A DNA stretch of 64,000 bases from Allomeiothermus silvanus DSM 9946 (GCF_000092125.1 NC_014212.1:578001-642000), one strand, 5' to 3'. Counted from the stretch's first letter, positions 17,834-27,104 are shown. Numbers and translations are program-made. The notes: generated by a model not told the origin, from the sequence alone.

Positions 17834-18670
17834 TCAGTCCTGATCAGCCGTGGCCAACACCGCCCCCAGCGCAGTGGCGGCCCCAGAACGCTCCGGGATG
17901 AGGGGTTGGGGCTCAGCTTGGTAGAACTCCCATACCGCCAAAATCGCCTTGCGCACGGGCTCCAAATCGGGCAGGTGACCCACCACTACCACCTCGCGCA
18001 GCCCGGCCGCCTGGGCCGCACTCAGGGCGACTACCCCGATCACCTGACCCACCATCACCACCAGGCCGGCAGCGATGTCTTCGCGCTTGGGTGGGCTTGG
18101 AAGGCTCCCTACCTTGCCGAAGTTGACCGCGGTGGCCGAGGCCGGTAGGTGGCCGATTCCCCCGCCAATAGCGTCTTTGAGGGTGGAGTCCACCCCGGCG
18201 GGGTCTCCAAGCGCAGCCAGGTGGGCGACCTCGAGCGGGTGGCTGGTTCCGATGAGCAGCTTGGAGAGCCCTAGCAGGGTCCCCCCGCCCACCGCGCTCC
18301 CGGTGAGGTGCTGGGTCTTCTTGCCCCGAGCGGCGATCATGGCAGTTCCGGTTCCGGCTGAGACCACCAGAGCTTCCTCTAACCCCGCCAGGGCCAGCCC
18401 CCCGCGCCCCACCGACTCGGCCTCATCGGCCTTATGGATGGGAACCCCCTCGATTTCGTCGGGAAGGGTGCGGTGGAGTCCGCCGGTAGTGGCGATGGAG
18501 TCAAACTCGCTGAGATCTCGGTTACCCGCAGCCAGGGCTCTGTACAGCAGGGCCTCGCTGGCGGGACCGGCATAGGGCAAGACCCAGTGTTCGAGCAGCT
18601 CTCCTCCACGCACCAGCACTACGTCGGTGTTGGTGAGGCCGAAGTCAATACCGATTCGCAGGCCAGCCAT
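17834..18670 (-). CDS. coaW: Type II pantothenate kinase-like (CoaW/fumble family)
   Basis: A 278-residue ASKHA-fold kinase. The N-terminal phosphate loop is IGIDFGLTNTDVVLV; VSAGTGTAMI and the strongly diagnostic TGSAVGGGTLLGLSKLLIG (about residues 123-141) follow; the C-terminal VVVGHLPDLEPVRKAI and ERSGAATALGA close the fold. This is the pattern of bacterial type II pantothenate kinases such as that of Staphylococcus, which phosphorylate pantothenate in CoA synthesis and are not feedback-inhibited. It is the middle gene of a three-gene minus-strand unit. Confidence 0.85.
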   Translation of the reverse strand: MAGLRIGIDFGLTNTDVVLVRGGELLEHWVLPYAGPASEALLYRALAAGNRDLSEFDSIATTGGLHRTLPDEIEGVPIHKADEAESVGRGGLALAGLEEALVVSAGTGTAMIAARGKKTQHLTGSAVGGGTLLGLSKLLIGTSHPLEVAHLAALGDPAGVDSTLKDAIGGGIGHLPASATAVNFGKVGSLPSPPKREDIAAGLVVMVGQVIGVVALSAAQAAGLREVVVVGHLPDLEPVRKAILAVWEFYQAEPQPLIPERSGAATALGAVLATADQD

Positions 18671-18700
18671 GGGCCTATCCTAAGCCACGCCAGGGGCGGA

Positions 18701-19105
18701 TCAGCGCGGCAGAAGCGGGCGCAAGTACTCGAGCACCTCAGGGTAATCGAAGAGGTAGACCGCCCCGCTGGGGGTGGTGATCTCCAAAGTATCTTCCCCC
18801 GGGTACAGCAGCCGCCGCAACACCAGTATTCCCTCAGGATCGATCAGAGTAGCTTCGGCAGCCGTGTACGCGCCGCCTTCGGGGGTGCGAGTTCTTCGGG
18901 TCCAAGATGGGCTTTCTTCGATCTCCCCGAGTTCCTCGCTATCTAACTCGAACTCGTCGGGGTCGATGACTTCCCCTTCCTCGAGCCGAGCCAAAGCCCC
19001 GGCTAGCTCGAGCGCTTCGATCAACAGCCGTTCCTCGCTTCCATCATCCAGGATCAACTCGAGGGTTTCCTCGTCCTCGAGCAGGTTTGCGCTCAAGCCG
19101 TCCAT
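18701..19105 (-). CDS. Acidic protein of unknown function
   Basis: A 134-residue protein I do not recognise. It is very acidic (about a quarter Asp plus Glu), with an N-terminal segment LEDEETLELILDDGSEERLL resembling the DUF1292-type start of small acidic proteins, a middle acidic linker (residues 48-65) and a C-terminal beta-rich part ending VYLFDYPEVLEYLRPLLPR. It has a GGAGGATGAG Shine-Dalgarno before the ATG at 19105. It precedes coaW by 30 bases and may be its operon partner. No signal peptide, transmembrane segment or metal motif is seen. Confidence 0.75.
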   Translation of the reverse strand: MDGLSANLLEDEETLELILDDGSEERLLIEALELAGALARLEEGEVIDPDEFELDSEELGEIEESPSWTRRTRTPEGGAYTAAEATLIDPEGILVLRRLLYPGEDTLEITTPSGAVYLFDYPEVLEYLRPLLPR

Positions 19106-19122
19106 CTCATCCTCCTTTGGCT

Positions 19123-19142
19123 CTGCCGGGGGGGCCCGGCAG
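19123..19142. repeat. GC-rich hairpin in the leader of the acidic-protein gene
   Basis: CTGCCGGG-GGGG-CCCGGCAG is a perfect 8-bp stem just upstream of the Shine-Dalgarno on the minus strand. It could influence translation or be a terminator stem without T-run for the gene behind it. The remaining gap to 19248 shows nothing else. Confidence 0.6.
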
Positions 19143-19248
19143 GGCTCGACTTCCCGAGATTAAGCGGCCCCAGAGGAGTTTGCAATGGTGTGACGAGGCA
19201 CGGTCAGCGAAGCGCTTGATAGAAGCACCGGACTCCCCATAAACCATC

Positions 19249-21576
19249 CTAGGCCAGCAGGATTTCCGCCCCCTCCAGCCGGTACCCCTCGCTCCCGGCC
19301 CACAAACTCAGGGAAATCTCGCTCACCTCAGGGAGTTCTTCCACCAGCCGGGAGATCCGCAGCAGCAGCTCCTGCAAAGCGCTGAGATCGGCATGGTCCT
19401 GGAGCACTTGCAGCATCGCTAGGGCGTCTTTGTCGGTGAGAGGGGTGATGCGGGTGGCGAGAAGCTGGGAGCCTAAGGGAAGACCGACCAGCTCAAGCGC
19501 GAGTACCGGCCCGAAAAGGGAATCGTGCTGCACTGAGATCTTGAGGTGCAGCGGGGCCAATGGGGGTGGGCCGGAGGTTGCGGGCCCGTGCAGAGCAATA
19601 CCAAAAGCTGCGAGCAAAGACCGCGTCGCTTCGGGCTCGAGCGGCCCCTTCCCCGCGCGGCGCACCAGCTCTCGGGCTAGCTCCTCCTGCGGTTGGAAGT
19701 CCGGGATCTCCCCTGGCGGCTCCCTGCGCCAGCGCGCATACTGTACCACCAGCGAAAGGGCTCGGGCGGCCGACTCGGGAAAACGGTACACCGGGACCCG
19801 CTCCTCCCCGGCGAACACCCGGGGGCGCCCGCCGGTCATGAAGCAAGCCAGCAGGGTCTTGGAGGTTTCGCCGCGGCGGGCCTCGGCCAAAGCCGCGGCG
19901 ACGTCCTCGGTAGGGGCAAAACCCATCGGCACGAAAAGGACCATTACCGCGTCATAAGCTGGGTCGGCCAGCAGTTGGGCGATGGTCTCACGGTACTGGG
20001 AGGGGGTAGCGGTGCTGCCCAGGTCGAAGTGGGTGGCCTCGAGCCCGCCTGAACGCAGGGCCTCTAGCGCCAAAGTGCCGGGGCCGCTGGCATTGGAAAC
20101 CAGCGCCACTCGAGGTCCGGCGGGCAGGGGTTGGAAGGTGAGCAGCGCGGCGGTGTCGAATACCTCCTCCAGGCTATCCGCCCGAATCACCCCGGTTTGC
20201 TGGAACAGGGCTTCTACCCGTGGGTCACGCCCGGGGCGCACTACCAGAATGGGTTTTTGTCGCCCCACCCGGCGGGCTAGTCGGGCGAAGCGGCGCGGAT
20301 TGCCGAAGTTCTCGATGTACAGGAGAATCACCCCGGTTTCAGGGTCGTCTTCCCAAAACTGGATCAGGTCGTTCGAGCTCACATCGGCTTTGGCCCCCAG
20401 GCTGACGAAGCTCGAGATCCCTAAACCCATCTCGCGGGCGTACTCGAGCACCGCCAGCCCCAAGGCCCCGCTCTGCGAGGAGAGGGCCAGCCGTCCTCGC
20501 GGCGGCATCCCGGCCAGCCCGGCGGCCAGGCGCACCTCGGGGTGGGTGTGTACCAGCCCAAGCGAGCCCGGCCCTACCAGCCGCATCCCGTAGCTTCGGC
20601 AGACCTCGCCCAAACTTTTAATCTGCCCCGCGCAGAGCCCTACCGTGACCACTACCAAAGCCCGTACCCCCCGCTGGCCGCACGATTCCGCAGCCGCGAT
20701 GACCTGATCCGGGGGAACGGTGATCACGGCTAAGTCCACCGGTCCGGGAATGGCCTTCACCGAGGGATAGGCCAAAATCGAGCCCACCACCAGCACCTCC
20801 CCATTGGCTTGAGCGCTGCCCGCTGTTACTTGAGAAGCCGCTGGATTCACCGGGTATACTGGCCCGGCAAAGCGGTTGCTGACGAGGTTCTCCAGCACCC
20901 GGTAGCCTACGCTTTGGGGGTCGCGCGAAGCCCCCACCACCGCGACGCCCCTGGGCCGGAAGAAAGGCTGCAAAGAGGCGATCGTAGCAATCCGCTCGCG
21001 CAGTTCAAAGCGCTCGACCACGGTGGCGTTGGGCTCGATTTCAAACTCCACTTCCACCTCGCCGGAGTCGCTTTCGGTTTTGATGTTAAACCCCGAGGAG
21101 CGGAACACCTCGAGCATCTGGTGGTTTTCCGCTAGGGTAAAGGCATGAAAGCGGCGGATCCCGCGCCGGGCGGCGATGAGGGCTAAGCGCTCCAGCAGCA
21201 GGGTTCCCAGGCCCTTGCCCTGAAACCAGTCGTCCACCAAAAAAGCCACCTCCGCCGAATCTGCACCGGGGCCTTCCTGCACGTACTCACCGATGGCGAT
21301 GACCCGCTCGGGTTCGCCAAAGAGAACCAGTAGCGCAACCTTGTCCTCGCCGGGGGTTTGTTTGAGCAGAAGGTCGGCCCCAGCCTCGGGGCTTACTTCG
21401 GAGAAGAAGCGAAAACTGCGGGCTTGGGGGGATAGCCGCGAGAGTAGCTCGACCAGCAGGGGCCGGTCGGCAGGGGTGGCGGGGCGCAAAAAGGCGGTGC
21501 GTCCATCTTTGAGCAGGATAGGGCCTCGCTCGAGGCCATACTGTGGCAATGGGGCGGGGTAGTAGCGTTCTGGCAT
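19249..21576 (-). CDS. GNAT-acyl-CoA synthetase (NDP-forming) fusion, Pat-like protein acetyltransferase
   Basis: A 775-residue fusion. Residues about 20-170 are a GNAT acetyltransferase (FLVDDWFQGKGLGTLLLERL is the acetyl-CoA loop). Residues about 210-330 are a CoA-binding domain (PRGVAVVGASRDPQSVGYRVL), and about 340-640 are succinyl-CoA-ligase-like domains (ALSSQSGALGLAVLEY). The C-terminus holds only a short ATP-grasp-like remnant. Such fusions act as protein lysine acetyltransferases, for example on acetyl-CoA synthetase; here the GNAT part is N-terminal, opposite to E. coli Pat. The open frame reaches 21951, but the ATG at 21576 gives the normal start (MPERYYPAPLPQYGLERG). Confidence 0.85.
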   Translation of the reverse strand: MPERYYPAPLPQYGLERGPILLKDGRTAFLRPATPADRPLLVELLSRLSPQARSFRFFSEVSPEAGADLLLKQTPGEDKVALLVLFGEPERVIAIGEYVQEGPGADSAEVAFLVDDWFQGKGLGTLLLERLALIAARRGIRRFHAFTLAENHQMLEVFRSSGFNIKTESDSGEVEVEFEIEPNATVVERFELRERIATIASLQPFFRPRGVAVVGASRDPQSVGYRVLENLVSNRFAGPVYPVNPAASQVTAGSAQANGEVLVVGSILAYPSVKAIPGPVDLAVITVPPDQVIAAAESCGQRGVRALVVVTVGLCAGQIKSLGEVCRSYGMRLVGPGSLGLVHTHPEVRLAAGLAGMPPRGRLALSSQSGALGLAVLEYAREMGLGISSFVSLGAKADVSSNDLIQFWEDDPETGVILLYIENFGNPRRFARLARRVGRQKPILVVRPGRDPRVEALFQQTGVIRADSLEEVFDTAALLTFQPLPAGPRVALVSNASGPGTLALEALRSGGLEATHFDLGSTATPSQYRETIAQLLADPAYDAVMVLFVPMGFAPTEDVAAALAEARRGETSKTLLACFMTGGRPRVFAGEERVPVYRFPESAARALSLVVQYARWRREPPGEIPDFQPQEELARELVRRAGKGPLEPEATRSLLAAFGIALHGPATSGPPPLAPLHLKISVQHDSLFGPVLALELVGLPLGSQLLATRITPLTDKDALAMLQVLQDHADLSALQELLLRISRLVEELPEVSEISLSLWAGSEGYRLEGAEILLA

Positions 21577-21737
21577 CTTAGGCCCATTGTGACCGAGCCG
21601 GGACACAACGGGAATCCCCACGGCCTTTCGCGGACCGCCAGGGGCCTCCCGGTGAGCTACACCAGAGATTGAAATCGGTGTATGACCTACCATGAAGCTT
21701 AGATTCTCCCTCGTCGTGTTTGGAAGCTGGGTACGCC

Positions 21738-22664
21738 ATGAGCTTTCAGGCCCCCGTTTACCTCTGGGCTTTGCTGATCCTGCCGGTGCTGGCTTACCTC
21801 TACTGGCGGGCGCGGCAGGGCCGGGGCCAGGGGTTTGTCTGGCTACCCGACCTCGAGCGGGTGCGCTTGGCCTCGGGCGTTGCCCGCTCTTGGCCGGGTT
21901 GGCTCGCGGTCGGGCTATACGGTGTATCCATGGCCCTGGCCTTGCTGGCACTGGCCAAGCCCACCGCCGCCCTTCCCACGCCCGACGAGCAGGCCGGGGT
22001 AGTACTAGCGATTGACGTGAGCGGCTCGATGATGGCCGATGACCTCAAACCCAGCCGCTTGGATGCGGCTAAGGCCGCCGCCAGGAGCTTCGTGGAGCGG
22101 ATGCCCGCAGGGGTGAAGGTGGGGCTGGTGAGTTTCGCTGCGGGGGCGGTGCTTGAGTCCGGGCTCACCGCCGACCACCAGGGGGTGATCGAGCGGATTG
22201 ATCTGCTCGAGCGGCGGGCCAATACCGCCATCGGGGAAGGGCTCTTGGAGAGCCTGAAGGCTTTTCCTACCGGCGCCAATCACCAAGTTGCGGTTCCCGC
22301 CACGGTGATTCTGCTCTCCGATGGGCGTAACCGCATCGGGATAGCGCCCCAGGAAGCCGCCCAAGAGGCCAAGCGCCGGGGGGTAAGGGTATACACCATC
22401 GGAGTCGGGTCGGATGACCCCAATGCCTCGGTGGACTGGGCCGGGTTCGATGAGGCCGAGTTGCGCGGCATCGCCGAGGTTACCGGGGGGCGTTATTTCG
22501 CGGCGGATTCGGCGGACCGCCTGCAGGAGATCTACCGCGAATTGGGCAGCCAGATAGGCTGGAAGCTCGAGCGCACCCAGGTGAGCGGCCTGGTGGCCTT
22601 GCTGGCCGGGTTCTGCTTGGCCCTGAGCCTGATATTGTCATGGGGCTCGAGGCGATTGATTTGA
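21738..22664 (+). CDS. VWA-domain membrane protein (BatA/BatB-like)
   Basis: A 308-residue protein with an N-terminal pair of membrane segments (about residues 5-24 and 53-74), a von Willebrand factor A domain and a C-terminal membrane helix (about 283-303). The MIDAS metal site is complete: DVSGS (about 94-98), the Thr in ANTAIGEG and the Asp in LLSDGRN. This is the BatA/BatB (aerotolerance operon) architecture, often linked to MoxR ATPases, though none is present here. The ATG at 21738 is preferred over a TTG at 21720. It is followed after 58 bases by pgi on the same strand. Confidence 0.87.
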   Translation: MSFQAPVYLWALLILPVLAYLYWRARQGRGQGFVWLPDLERVRLASGVARSWPGWLAVGLYGVSMALALLALAKPTAALPTPDEQAGVVLAIDVSGSMMADDLKPSRLDAAKAAARSFVERMPAGVKVGLVSFAAGAVLESGLTADHQGVIERIDLLERRANTAIGEGLLESLKAFPTGANHQVAVPATVILLSDGRNRIGIAPQEAAQEAKRRGVRVYTIGVGSDDPNASVDWAGFDEAELRGIAEVTGGRYFAADSADRLQEIYRELGSQIGWKLERTQVSGLVALLAGFCLALSLILSWGSRRLI

Positions 22665-22722
22665 GCGTGGAGTAGCCCTGGTACAAAACCAGGCCGACCG
22701 GGGGCCCTGGTAGCATAAGACC

Positions 22723-24060
22723 ATGCTAAGACTCGAGCTACATAACCTCCACCCGGAGCGGGTGGGGGAGTACGGCTTTGACCTAGGGGCAGCCCTGGGG
22801 GACCACGCCCACCAGCTCCAGGCCGCCCGCGACGCCCTCTGGAGCCGCAAGGCCGATCCGGCTGAGTTCTTGGGCTGGATCGATGTGCCCGAGGACACCG
22901 AGACGCTGCGGGAGATCCTGCGCTACCGCGAGGCCAACGACTGGGTAGAGGAGCTGGTGGTGCTGGGGATCGGGGGCTCGGCGCTGGGGGCTCAAGCGGT
23001 AAATGCCGCCCTAGGACGGGGGCCGGTGCGGTTGCATTTCGTCGATAACGTTGAGCCTGAGCCGATTGCGCAGCTCTTGCGCACGCTCGAGCCGGGTAAG
23101 ACCCTGGTCAACGTGATCAGCAAGTCGGGCTCCACCGCTGAAACCATGGCGGCCTTCCTGGCGTTCCGCAAGTGGCTCGAGGATGCCCTGGGTGATGCGT
23201 GGAAGAAGCACGTAGTCGTCACCACCGACCCGGCCAAGGGCATCCTGCGCCCCTACGCAAAGAGCGAGGGGCTTGCAGCCTTCGACATCCCTCCAGCGGT
23301 AGGCGGGCGCTTTAGCGTGACCTGCCCGGTGGGAACCCTGCCGAGTGCTTTTGTCGGGGTAGACCTGGAAAACCTGCTGGCCGGGGCCCGTAAGGCCAAC
23401 CATACCGCCCGTGACGCCCTGGAGCAAAACCTCCCCGCCCAGACCGCGCTCATCCAGTACCTGGCTGCCGCACAGGGGCTGAACATCACCGTGTTCATGC
23501 CCTACTCGACCCGGCTGCGCTTTCTGCCGGACTGGTTCGTCCAGCTCCACGACGAGTCTTTGGGCAAGATGCTAGACCGGCAGGGCCGGGAAGTCCGCAG
23601 CGGCACCACTGCTGTGCGGGCCATCGGTACCACCGATCAGCACGCCCAAGTGCAGCTTTTCCGCGAAGGACCGCACGACAAGCTGATCACTCTGGTGCGC
23701 CTCGAGCACCCCAGCGAAGACCTGGAGATCCCCGCGGTAAAGGGTCTCGAGGGCCTCGACTACCTCTTCGGAAAAAGCTTCTTCCACCTCCTCACCGCCG
23801 AGGCCAAAGCCACTGCCCACGCGCTAGCTAAAGCCGGGCAACCGAATTACACCATCCTCTTGGAAAAGCTCGATGCTTACCACCTGGGCTGGCTCTTGCA
23901 ACACCTGATGTGGCAGACCGCCTTCCTGGGCGAACTCTGGAACATCAACGCCTTCGACCAGCCGGGGGTGGAGCTGGGCAAGGAGTACACCTACGCCCTG
24001 ATGGGCCGCAAGGGGTACGAGAAGTTGGCGGCGGAGCTGAAATCCGAAGGGGTCGAGTAA
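22723..24060 (+). CDS. pgi: Glucose-6-phosphate isomerase
   Basis: A 445-residue sugar isomerase of glycolysis and gluconeogenesis, interconverting glucose-6-phosphate and fructose-6-phosphate. VLGIGGSALGAQAVNAAL and VISKSGSTAETMAAFLAFRKWL are the two SIS phosphate-binding loops. VGGRFSVTCPVGTLPSAFVG and the C-terminal LWNINAFDQPGVELGK (with the catalytic Lys) are family signatures. The length fits the bacterial/thermophile form. It starts with ATG in a GC-rich context and is followed nine bases later by a nucleotidyltransferase antitoxin-like gene. Confidence 0.96.
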   Translation: MLRLELHNLHPERVGEYGFDLGAALGDHAHQLQAARDALWSRKADPAEFLGWIDVPEDTETLREILRYREANDWVEELVVLGIGGSALGAQAVNAALGRGPVRLHFVDNVEPEPIAQLLRTLEPGKTLVNVISKSGSTAETMAAFLAFRKWLEDALGDAWKKHVVVTTDPAKGILRPYAKSEGLAAFDIPPAVGGRFSVTCPVGTLPSAFVGVDLENLLAGARKANHTARDALEQNLPAQTALIQYLAAAQGLNITVFMPYSTRLRFLPDWFVQLHDESLGKMLDRQGREVRSGTTAVRAIGTTDQHAQVQLFREGPHDKLITLVRLEHPSEDLEIPAVKGLEGLDYLFGKSFFHLLTAEAKATAHALAKAGQPNYTILLEKLDAYHLGWLLQHLMWQTAFLGELWNINAFDQPGVELGKEYTYALMGRKGYEKLAAELKSEGVE

Positions 24061-24069
24061 AATAGGGTC

Positions 24070-24390
24070 GTGGTCAGTCGGGAACAGCTCGAGCAGCTAA
24101 GCCAGCGAATCGCTGAGGAATTCAACCCCGAGCGCATCGTGCTGTTCGGTTCTTACGCCTACGGCGAGCCGCATGCGGGCTCCGATGTAGACTTGCTGGT
24201 TATTTTGCCCTTCGAGGGCTCGAGCCTGAGAAAATCCCTGGAGATTCTCGAGCGGGTTAACCCTAGCTTCCCGGTTGACCTCATTGTTCGTCATCCCAAA
24301 GATGCACTCCGGCGTTATCAACAAGGTGATCCCCTAATCCGCGAAGTCCTTAATCGGGGGCGAGATCTTTTCCGGCGCGAGGCCGCATGA
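24070..24390 (+). CDS. MNT-type minimal nucleotidyltransferase (antitoxin-like)
   Basis: A 106-residue minimal nucleotidyltransferase starting with GTG at 24070. The signature GSYAYGEPHAGSDVDLLV (residues about 27-44) gives the GS-x10-DxD metal site, and a third acidic residue is in VDLIVRHP. Such proteins pair with HEPN ribonucleases; in characterised MntA/HepT systems the nucleotidyltransferase AMPylates and silences the toxin. The downstream HEPN frame overlaps by four bases (ATGA), the usual arrangement, but is broken. The MNT frame itself is intact. It sits right behind pgi. Confidence 0.88.
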   Translation: MVSREQLEQLSQRIAEEFNPERIVLFGSYAYGEPHAGSDVDLLVILPFEGSSLRKSLEILERVNPSFPVDLIVRHPKDALRRYQQGDPLIREVLNRGRDLFRREAA

Positions 24391-24758
24391 ACGATGTGGT
24401 GCAGGAATGGGTCAGCAAGGCGGAAGGAGATTACCGCACCGCAAACCGAGAGTTCGCCGTGACTGATGAACCCAATTATGACGCGGTCTGCTACCATGCA
24501 GCAGTGCATCGAAAAGCTGATGAAAGCAAACCTGATCGAGCGCGAGATTCCCTTTCCCCGCACGCATAACTTGGTACAACTTGCCGGGCTCTTGAAACCC
24601 GCGCTTCCCGCTGGGAAGCTATTCTTCGATTCCTTAGCCAGGCTGCTGTGGCCTACCGTTATCCCGGGGAGGTGGCTGAGTATGAGGATGCCAGGGAAGC
24701 CCTAGCGATATGTAGCCGCTTACGGATTGAACTGCTCGCCCTGCTCGGCGTTAGCTAG
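24387..24758 (+). pseudogene. HEPN-domain toxin-like gene, broken by two frameshifts
   Basis: Reading three frames in turn gives one recognisable HEPN protein. VQEWVSKAEGDYRTANREF to VCYHA is in the first frame. QQCIEKLMKANLIEREIPFPRTHNLVQL is in the second, after a shift near 24500. RWEAILRFLSQAAVAYRYPGEVAEYEDAREAL to ALLGVS is in the third, after a shift near 24610, with the stop at 24756-24758. Restored, it would be about 125 residues, normal for this HEPN group. No single frame codes for a complete product. It overlaps the intact MNT gene by ATGA, so this is a dead toxin beside a surviving antitoxin. Confidence 0.85.
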
Positions 24759-24762
24759 GCGC

Positions 24763-25140
24763 CTAAGGATGCGCTGGAGAGCCTTCCAAAGCCCCGATCG
24801 CTTTCCGCAGCTCCTCCGGCACGCTCTGGGGGTTGCGGGTTGCGTCGTTGGCCTTCACGTAGATGATTTCCCCGCTGACCAGGGGCTCCTCGCCCCGGTA
24901 CATCTTCACCAGCATCTGCGTGCTGCTGTTGCCGATCTGCCCGGTGTGCACGTAAACGCGAATCTCGCTGTCGTAGCGGGCTGGGGGGTGGTACTCGAGG
25001 GTGGGTTTCACCACAAACAAATCCACCCCCAACCGCTCGATGGTGCTGGAGTAGGGGTAGTCGATGGCCTGTCAGTATTCGGCGCACTGGGTCAGGTAGT
25101 GCCCATTGAATACGATAGCCTGGGGGTCGGTCTTGGCCAT
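24763..25140 (-). pseudogene. Acyl-CoA thioesterase (4HBT/hotdog) gene with internal stop
   Basis: The minus-strand frame from the ATG at 25140 reads MAKTDPQAIVFNGHYLTQCAEY, then meets a TGA at 25074-25072 (codon 23). It continues in the same frame as QAIDYPYSSTIERLGVDLF through YHPPARYDSEIRVYV to the stop at 24763. The combined sequence is a hotdog thioesterase of the YbgC/4HBT group (TDPQ-x-IVFNGHYL active-site helix). The first strand expected before TDPQ is also weak or missing, and the pckG terminator lies just upstream. Two defects make a pseudogene more likely than a sequencing error. Confidence 0.78.
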
Positions 25141-25157
25141 GGCTCTATTTGCCGTTA

Positions 25158-25189
25158 CAAAAACCCCCTCTCCACAAAGGAAAGGGGTT
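25158..25189 (-). terminator. pckG terminator
   Basis: On the minus strand an imperfect stem (AACCCCTTTCC against GGAGAGGGGGTT) is followed by a T-run. It begins 17 bases after the pckG stop codon. Confidence 0.85.
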
Positions 25190-25205
25190 GTGCAGCGCGC
25201 CGAGG

Positions 25206-27104
25206 TTAGGAGTTGTATTCCCCCACATCCCAGTGCTCGGGCGAGCGCCAGAGGTTGGAGATCAGCAGCTCACGCATGGCCAGGAACTCCTTAGGCATGC
25301 GCTCGTAGAGCTTGATGAAGAGCTCTTCGTGGGAGAGGATCTCCCTGAGCCAGAGCTCGCGGTCGATGGCCATGAGCTCCTGGAACTTCTCTTTGGAGAA
25401 GTCCAGCCCGCGCCAATCCAGGTCTTCGTAGTGCGGCACGTAGCCCAGAGGGCTCTCCGTGGCATAGCCCCGGCCATTGGCCCGGTCCACGATCCACTTC
25501 AGCACCCGCATGTTCTCGCCGTAGCCGGGCCAGAGGTAGTTGCCGTCTTTGTCCTTGCGGAACCAGTTGACGCTGAAGATGCGGGGCGGATCCACCACCC
25601 GGCGGCCCATGTCCAGCCAGTGATTGAAGTAGCTGGCCATATGATAGCCGATGAAAGGCAGCATAGCGAAGGGGTCGCGGCGTACCTCCCCGATCTGCCC
25701 AAAGGCCGCTGCGGTGGTCTCCGAGCCCATAGTGGCCCCCAGGTACACCCCGAAGGACCAGTTGAAGCTCTGGTAGACCAAGGGCACTACCGTAGCCCGT
25801 CGCCCGCCGAAGATAAACGCCTTGATGGGCACCCCGTTGGGATTTTCCCACTCCGGGTCGATGACCGGGTTCTGGCTGGCGGGGGCGGTGAAGCGGGCGT
25901 TGGGGTGAGCAGCCTTGCGCCCGGAGTCGGGGGTCCACTCCTTGCCCTGCCAGTCAATGGCTTTGGCAGGCGGCGGGCCATCCATCCCTTCCCACCACAC
26001 ATCCCCCTCGGGGGTAAGGGCGACGTTGGTGAAGATGGTGTTGGCCCGTATGGTCTCCATGGCGTTGGGATTGGTCTTCCAAGAAGTGCCCGGAGCCACC
26101 CCGAAATACCCGGCTTCGGGGTTGATGGCATACAGGCGGCCGTCGGGACCGGGCTTAATCCAAGCGATGTCGTCGCCCACCGTAGTCACCTTCCAGCCGT
26201 CTTCTTGGAAGGGTTTGGGGGGGATCAACATGGCGAAGTTGGTCTTGCCGCAGGCGGAGGGGAAAGCTGCCGCCACGTAGGTCTTTTTGCCCTTGGGATC
26301 CTGCACCCCCAGGATTAGCATGTGCTCAGCCAGCCAGCCCTCGTCGCGCCCGATCACGCTGGCGATGCGCAAGGCCAGGCACTTCTTACCCAAGAGGGCG
26401 TTTCCGCCATACCCTGAGCCATAGCTCCAGATGCTGCGCTCCTCGGGGAAGTGCACGATGTACTTAGTGGTAGGGTTGCAGGGCCAAGGTACATCCTTCT
26501 GGCCGGGCTCCAAAGGCATGCCGACGCTGTGCATACAAGGGACGAATTGGTCGCTTTCGCCCAGCACCTCAAAGACCTGTTGGCCCATGCGGGTCATGAT
26601 CTTCATGTTGACCACCACATAGGCCGAATCGGTGATCTCGATGCCGATGTGGCTGATGGGTGAGCCCAGCGGCCCCATCGAGAAAGGCACGATGTACATG
26701 GTGCGGCCCCGCATGCAGCCGTCGAAGAGCCTTTGCAGTGTTTCGTGCATCTCGCGAGGGTTGACCCAGTTGTTGGTAGGTCCGGCATCTTCCTTGTTGA
26801 GGCTGCAGATGAAGGTGCGGTCTTCTACGCGGGCCACGTCGGAGGGGTCGGAGCGGGCCAGGAAACTGTTGGGCCGTAACTCGGGGTTGAGCCGGATAAA
26901 GGTCCCGCTTTCCACCAACTGCTCACACAGGGCGTTATACTCCTCATCGGAGCCGTCGCAGAAATGAACCGCATCGGGCTTACAGAGGGTAACCATCTCG
27001 CTAATCCACTGCTTGGCTCGAGGGCTACGGATATAGCTAGGGAACTCGATGTTACTCATATCGCCCTTAACTCTAACGGGTGTCAGGGGGTGTTTGACAG
27101 CCAT
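25206..27104 (-). CDS. pckG: Phosphoenolpyruvate carboxykinase, GTP type
   Basis: A 632-residue enzyme converting oxaloacetate to phosphoenolpyruvate in gluconeogenesis. The P-loop [16 protein letters not shown] and the hypervariable metal region with CDGSDEEY near the N-terminus are those of the GTP-dependent family, not the ATP-dependent one. The length also fits the GTP family. [13 protein letters not shown] and [10 protein letters not shown]-like [18 protein letters not shown] are further signatures. The ATG at 27104 has AGGAGGAAG upstream. It is monocistronic with its own terminator, and divergent from the CDGSH gene. Confidence 0.96.
   Translation of the reverse strand: MAVKHPLTPVRVKGDMSNIEFPSYIRSPRAKQWISEMVTLCKPDAVHFCDGSDEEYNALCEQLVESGTFIRLNPELRPNSFLARSDPSDVARVEDRTFICSLNKEDAGPTNNWVNPREMHETLQRLFDGCMRGRTMYIVPFSMGPLGSPISHIGIEITDSAYVVVNMKIMTRMGQQVFEVLGESDQFVPCMHSVGMPLEPGQKDVPWPCNPTTKYIVHFPEERSIWSYGSGYGGNALLGKKCLALRIASVIGRDEGWLAEHMLILGVQDPKGKKTYVAAAFPSACGKTNFAMLIPPKPFQEDGWKVTTVGDDIAWIKPGPDGRLYAINPEAGYFGVAPGTSWKTNPNAMETIRANTIFTNVALTPEGDVWWEGMDGPPPAKAIDWQGKEWTPDSGRKAAHPNARFTAPASQNPVIDPEWENPNGVPIKAFIFGGRRATVVPLVYQSFNWSFGVYLGATMGSETTAAAFGQIGEVRRDPFAMLPFIGYHMASYFNHWLDMGRRVVDPPRIFSVNWFRKDKDGNYLWPGYGENMRVLKWIVDRANGRGYATESPLGYVPHYEDLDWRGLDFSKEKFQELMAIDRELWLREILSHEELFIKLYERMPKEFLAMRELLISNLWRSPEHWDVGEYNS

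Noticed and set aside
21692-22015. Small plus-strand frame overlapping the VWA gene start
   Set aside because: Gly/Ala/Leu/Arg-rich shadow of the VWA frame without its own ribosome site.
24070-24758. Functional MNT/HEPN toxin-antitoxin system
   Set aside because: The HEPN half needs two frame corrections, so no working toxin is encoded as given.
25072-25074. TGA in the thioesterase frame as a selenocysteine codon
   Set aside because: No SECIS-like hairpin was seen after it, thioesterases of this family have no Cys there, and the N-terminus is also damaged.
25149-26318. Plus-strand open frame of 389 codons opposite pckG
   Set aside because: Shadow of pckG; begins in the pckG terminator.
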